Assembly: GCA_016208975.1 (NCBI GenBank)
Contig: JACQXA010000002.1
Span: 146,420 to 210,419, forward strand
DNA: 64,000 bases
Origin: Nitrospinota bacterium
Lineage (GTDB): Bacteria > Nitrospinota_A > UBA7883 > JACRLM01
Direction: 5' to 3'
Both the position numbers and the translations under genes were made by a program. Every line of letters begins with the position of its first letter. The first letter of the stretch is position 1. Below the pieces are notes generated by a model. The model worked only from the letters and a program-made list of their open reading frames with translations, searched no databases and was not told the DNA's origin. Shown here one piece after another: positions 62,118 through 64,000 of this stretch.

Positions 62118-62324
62118 TCAAACCTTCTTAAACTCATCCAGTGTCATCCCCGCCTGTTTAAGTATGCTTCTGAACGTGCCGGTTGGAACGTCGCCGGGAT
62201 GCATGGCCACATATGTCTGCCTTCCATCAGGATGGCGAAAGATGATGTGGGAGCCAGATTGTCTTTTTCTCATGAAACCGGCGCGTTCGAGTTTGGCTAT
62301 TATTTCACGCGCTGAAAATGGCAT
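62118..62324 (-). CDS. hicA: HicA-type toxin
   Basis: 68 residues: [30 protein letters not shown] with the catalytic His of the GSH motif, [19 protein letters not shown]. Typical HicA mRNA interferase length and motifs. Overlaps the 3' end of the antitoxin gene by 20 bp. The antitoxin is transcribed first, an order found in some hicBA loci. Confidence 0.87.
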   Translation of the reverse strand: MPFSAREIIAKLERAGFMRKRQSGSHIIFRHPDGRQTYVAMHPGDVPTGTFRSILKQAGMTLDEFKKV

Positions 62325-62550
62325 CGTCTATTTCGATTTTCGAGAAGAACGCCTCCGTTTCCACCGGCACGGTTTCCCCGTTGGCGCGTTTCTCTTCAAT
62401 CCAAAGTTTCAACAGATCGGAGGCGGCGGCCTTTGCGCCTTCTATCCCCAGGCCGTGCGTGGTCAGGTCAAGGGCCGGAATATGGGCGTAGTAATAGCCG
62501 GGCGGAAGGGAGGGATCATTCACTCGTTCGTAAACTATGGAATAGATCAT
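62305..62550 (-). CDS. hicB: HicB-type antitoxin
   Basis: 81 residues: [11 protein letters not shown]..., [36 protein letters not shown]. Short HicB without an obvious C-terminal ribbon-helix-helix. It should neutralise the toxin and may repress the promoter; an inverted repeat lies at its start (62549-62572). Confidence 0.83.
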   Translation of the reverse strand: MIYSIVYERVNDPSLPPGYYYAHIPALDLTTHGLGIEGAKAAASDLLKLWIEEKRANGETVPVETEAFFSKIEIDDAIFSA

Positions 62551-62572
62551 AACCGGTTTCCAATATGGTTAT
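62549..62572. promoter_or_regulatory. possible HicB operator at the hicBA start
   Basis: Inverted repeat ATAACC (62549-62554), 12 nt, GGTTAT (62567-62572), spanning the predicted transcript start and the first codon of hicB. Position fits an autorepression site. Confidence 0.35.
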
Positions 62573-62576
62573 AGCG

Positions 62577-62582
62577 ATTATA
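62577..62582 (-). promoter_or_regulatory. hicBA -10 candidate
   Basis: A perfect TATAAT on the minus strand (62582-62577), about 27 nt upstream of the hicB ATG. No strong -35 hexamer at 17 nt is visible. Confidence 0.45.
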
Positions 62583-62596
62583 TCATCCCTTTTCCG

Positions 62597-62974
62597 TTAA
62601 ACCTCCATCTCCCCTTCAAAAACCTCGGTGGCGGTCTCTTCTATGTCCTCTTTCTCCAGCTCGAACCAGCCTATCCAGTCCGCCCTGCCATTGGCCGCTA
62701 TTTCCGGGTGGCCGTTCCTCGGTTTCTTCAGGAACTTGCCCCGGATGTCCCTCAGCCGGATGAACCTGCTAACGCCGTTGGCGGTAAGCCCCCGGTTGCG
62801 CCCCATGATTTCCAGCATTTCCGATTTGTCGTTTTCCGAATAGCTTGCCCTGGCGATAAGCTGGTTCAACCGGTGGCAATCCTCCAACGCCCCCCTGCCG
62901 TCTTCCCAGCTTTCAAGATTCATGGCCTTTGGCCGCTCGAACATGTTCTCTACGTTGAACGTGGCTAACCGCAT
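62597..62974 (-). pseudogene. N-terminal remnant of endonuclease/exonuclease/phosphatase-family gene
   Basis: 125 codons starting MRLATFNVENMFERP, the typical first block of EEP-type nucleases (NVENMF), with IRGKFLKKPRNGHPE and WIGWFELEKEDIEETATE. It then ends in FEGEMEV and a stop. The middle of the protein, perhaps 110-150 residues with the remaining active-site blocks, is missing and hicBA lies in its place. Confidence 0.75.
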
Positions 62975-63090
62975 TGTTTTCCCCCTCCATCACGGTTAAA
63001 TAAGAATAGGGGTTTTATACCACGGAATATTATCCGGGGGATATTAATAATATGACCCATATCGTTGATTTTCTTTAACGCGCCATGTCA

Positions 63091-63121
63091 TCCCGGAGCC
63101 GCTGGAATCGGCTATCCGGGA
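63091..63121. repeat. REP-like hairpin, copy 1
   Basis: TCCCGGAGCCG at 63091-63101 pairs with CGGCTATCCGGGA at 63109-63121. Flanked by ATGTCA and TCA. A similar unit is at 63903-63933. Confidence 0.55.
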
Positions 63122-63196
63122 TCACGTTTTACGGCCGTTTAACAATCCCAAAGGAGGGCGGCCCATGGGTGGCCTTTAAAATATAGCATTTTAGGC

Positions 63197-63225
63197 TTGA
63201 CTGGCGGGGTGAAGGCCAATAGAAT
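63197..63225 (+). promoter_or_regulatory. strong sigma70 promoter of the NusG-like gene
   Basis: TTGACT (63197-63202), exactly 17 nt, TAGAAT (63220-63225): five of six and five of six matches to consensus. The start of transcription would fall at about 63231-63233, only 2-4 nt before the ATG at 63235. Confidence 0.7.
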
Positions 63226-63234
63226 GCTCAAGCT

Positions 63235-63795
63235 ATGAGTATAGATATGACTCATTGCGTGAGCAACCCCGAAGTGGTTGATGTACAAGAGCCACAATGG
63301 TACGCCCTGTATGTCCGGCATCAGAGCGAATATAAAGTCGCGCGGATTCTGGACGAAAAGTTCGGCGTGCCAACCCGCGTACCCAGCCAAACCCTTTGGC
63401 GCAAAGGGGGCAAGCGGCTGGAAACATTCATGAAACCCCTGCTGGGGATGTACATTTTCGCCCTCACGAATTTTAAAGCCATGAACACCATGTCGTTTTA
63501 TTCGGTGAACGGGGTTTTGGGGTTTGTGCGGCACAAAGGGGCCCCGGCGGTGATACCGCTGGAGGAAATAGAAACCCTGGAGAAAATGGGGCTTTCTACC
63601 CAGCCGGTGCACGCTGTGGAATATCGCAGGTTCGCCCCCAACGACAGGGTGGAAGTGATAAAAGGCCCCCTGCGCGGGGCGCTGGGTTTTTTCCAGCGGA
63701 GCAACGAGAAGACAGGCCAGTTCATCGTGAGTCTGGAGATGTTCTCCCGCACACTTACAACGGAGCTGGACGCCCTCTGGGTGCGTCCCTACTAA
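63235..63795 (+). CDS. NusG-family antiterminator paralogue (RfaH/UpxY/LoaP-like)
   Basis: 186 residues; ATG 63235 (ATG 63247 is an alternative). The N-terminal NGN domain has QWYALYVRHQSEYKVARIL and MYIFALTNF; the C-terminal KOW part has FAPNDRVEVIKGPLRGALG. Specialised NusG paralogues assist transcription of long polysaccharide operons. Lacking a ribosome-binding site and with a promoter ending just before the ATG, the message may be leaderless. It may act on the gene run continuing to the right, or on the long operons here. Confidence 0.87.
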   Translation: MSIDMTHCVSNPEVVDVQEPQWYALYVRHQSEYKVARILDEKFGVPTRVPSQTLWRKGGKRLETFMKPLLGMYIFALTNFKAMNTMSFYSVNGVLGFVRHKGAPAVIPLEEIETLEKMGLSTQPVHAVEYRRFAPNDRVEVIKGPLRGALGFFQRSNEKTGQFIVSLEMFSRTLTTELDALWVRPY

Positions 63796-64000
63796 GCCCC
63801 GTTTATTCAGGCAGTTAAGCCTGCGCCTTGACAGGCAGGATGCCGGAGGCATGTCTTGACGGGCTGTTGCCCAAATAGTTTAGCGCCGTTTCAGCGATGT
63901 CGTCCCGGGCGTAGCGCAAGCGGAGACCCGGGATCAGGGCCTCTTTTCAAATACATATAAGGTCGCGGCCCCGGCTCGCGCTTCGCTTGGCCGGGGTGAC
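63796..64000. repeat. non-coding tail with hairpin repeats
   Basis: No gene. Hairpins: AAGCCTG...CAGGC (about 63818-63838), TCCCGGG with CCCGGGA (63903-63933), and GTCGCGGCCCCGGC with GGCCGGGGTGAC (63962-64000). The second is related to the hairpin at 63091. Its GTCGTCCCGGG...CCCGGGATCA frame matches GTCATCCCGG...CCGGGATCA there. Confidence 0.55.

Larger units (their letters stand above)
62975..63234. other. intergenic region upstream of the NusG-like gene
   Basis: 260 bp. It contains an AT-rich part behind the nuclease remnant start, a hairpin repeat at 63091-63121 (TCCCGGAGCCG paired with CGGCTATCCGGGA), and the NusG-like gene promoter. No gene seen. Confidence 0.5.

Overview
The window is high-GC, almost fully coding bacterial DNA. 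It reads as a large surface-polysaccharide locus (capsule, O-antigen or exopolysaccharide) of a Gram-negative bacterium. The Gram-negative reading rests on the heptose-type genes (SIS isomerase, HldE-like enzyme), a probable lipoprotein and LPS-type sugar genes. I cannot name a genus or phylum from the sequence. No rRNA, tRNA or CRISPR array was seen.

Layout. 1-6.1 kb (minus): two GT-C-like membrane proteins, a partial membrane protein, an SGNH-type hydrolase and a UPF0104/LPG-synthase-type membrane protein. 6.3-8.3 kb (plus): DUF2304-GT2 glycosyltransferase and a GalE-like epimerase. 8.3-14.6 kb (minus): ankyrin-repeat lipoprotein, B12-type radical SAM enzyme, first member of a local paralogue family ('MKFHF' family), degenerate SGNH-like protein. 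15.1-33.8 kb (plus): a tightly packed run with a domain-swapped HldE-like enzyme, SIS isomerase, HAD phosphatase, APH-type kinase, split transketolase, four radical SAM enzymes, methyltransferases, an RmlD-like reductase and two more MKFHF proteins. 33.8-38.4 kb (minus): an asparagine-synthetase-like amidotransferase carrying an inserted Rossmann domain, and a CgeB-type glycosyltransferase fused to an MKFHF domain. 38.7-51.9 kb (plus): oxidoreductase, PLP aminotransferase, FemAB/GNAT protein, B12 radical SAM, then the most striking block, 43.5-50.6 kb. 51.9-56.7 kb (minus): sulfotransferase, C1q-like protein and a giant NHL double-propeller protein. 56.8-61.6 kb (plus): GT2-TPR, methyltransferase, fused oxidoreductase-acetyltransferase and UDP-GlcNAc 2-epimerase. 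61.7-63 kb (minus): a nuclease gene split by a hicBA toxin-antitoxin module. 63.2-63.8 kb: a NusG/RfaH-like antiterminator.

Central proposal. The genes at 44217-46667 (PEP-synthase-like), 46654-47277 (class I amidotransferase), 47274-48050 (nucleotidyltransferase) and 50085-50600 (APS-kinase-like) match, in family type and approximate size, the four-enzyme Campylobacter jejuni pathway Cj1418-Cj1417-Cj1416-Cj1415 that makes the activated phosphoramidate donor for capsule modification. Two methyltransferases, a CDP-glycerol-transferase-like protein, an unknown 181-residue protein and a formyltransferase sit in the same overlapping gene run. The locus also has a heptose supply route, so it would combine heptose and phosphoramidate as Campylobacter capsules do.

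Second theme: modular accretion. A four-member paralogue family of unknown function and a small Rossmann domain recur in different fusions within about 26 kb, including an insertion inside an AsnB-like enzyme. Mobile or repetitive features are a 150-bp MITE-like inverted repeat in two copies, short palindromes, and the hicBA insertion.
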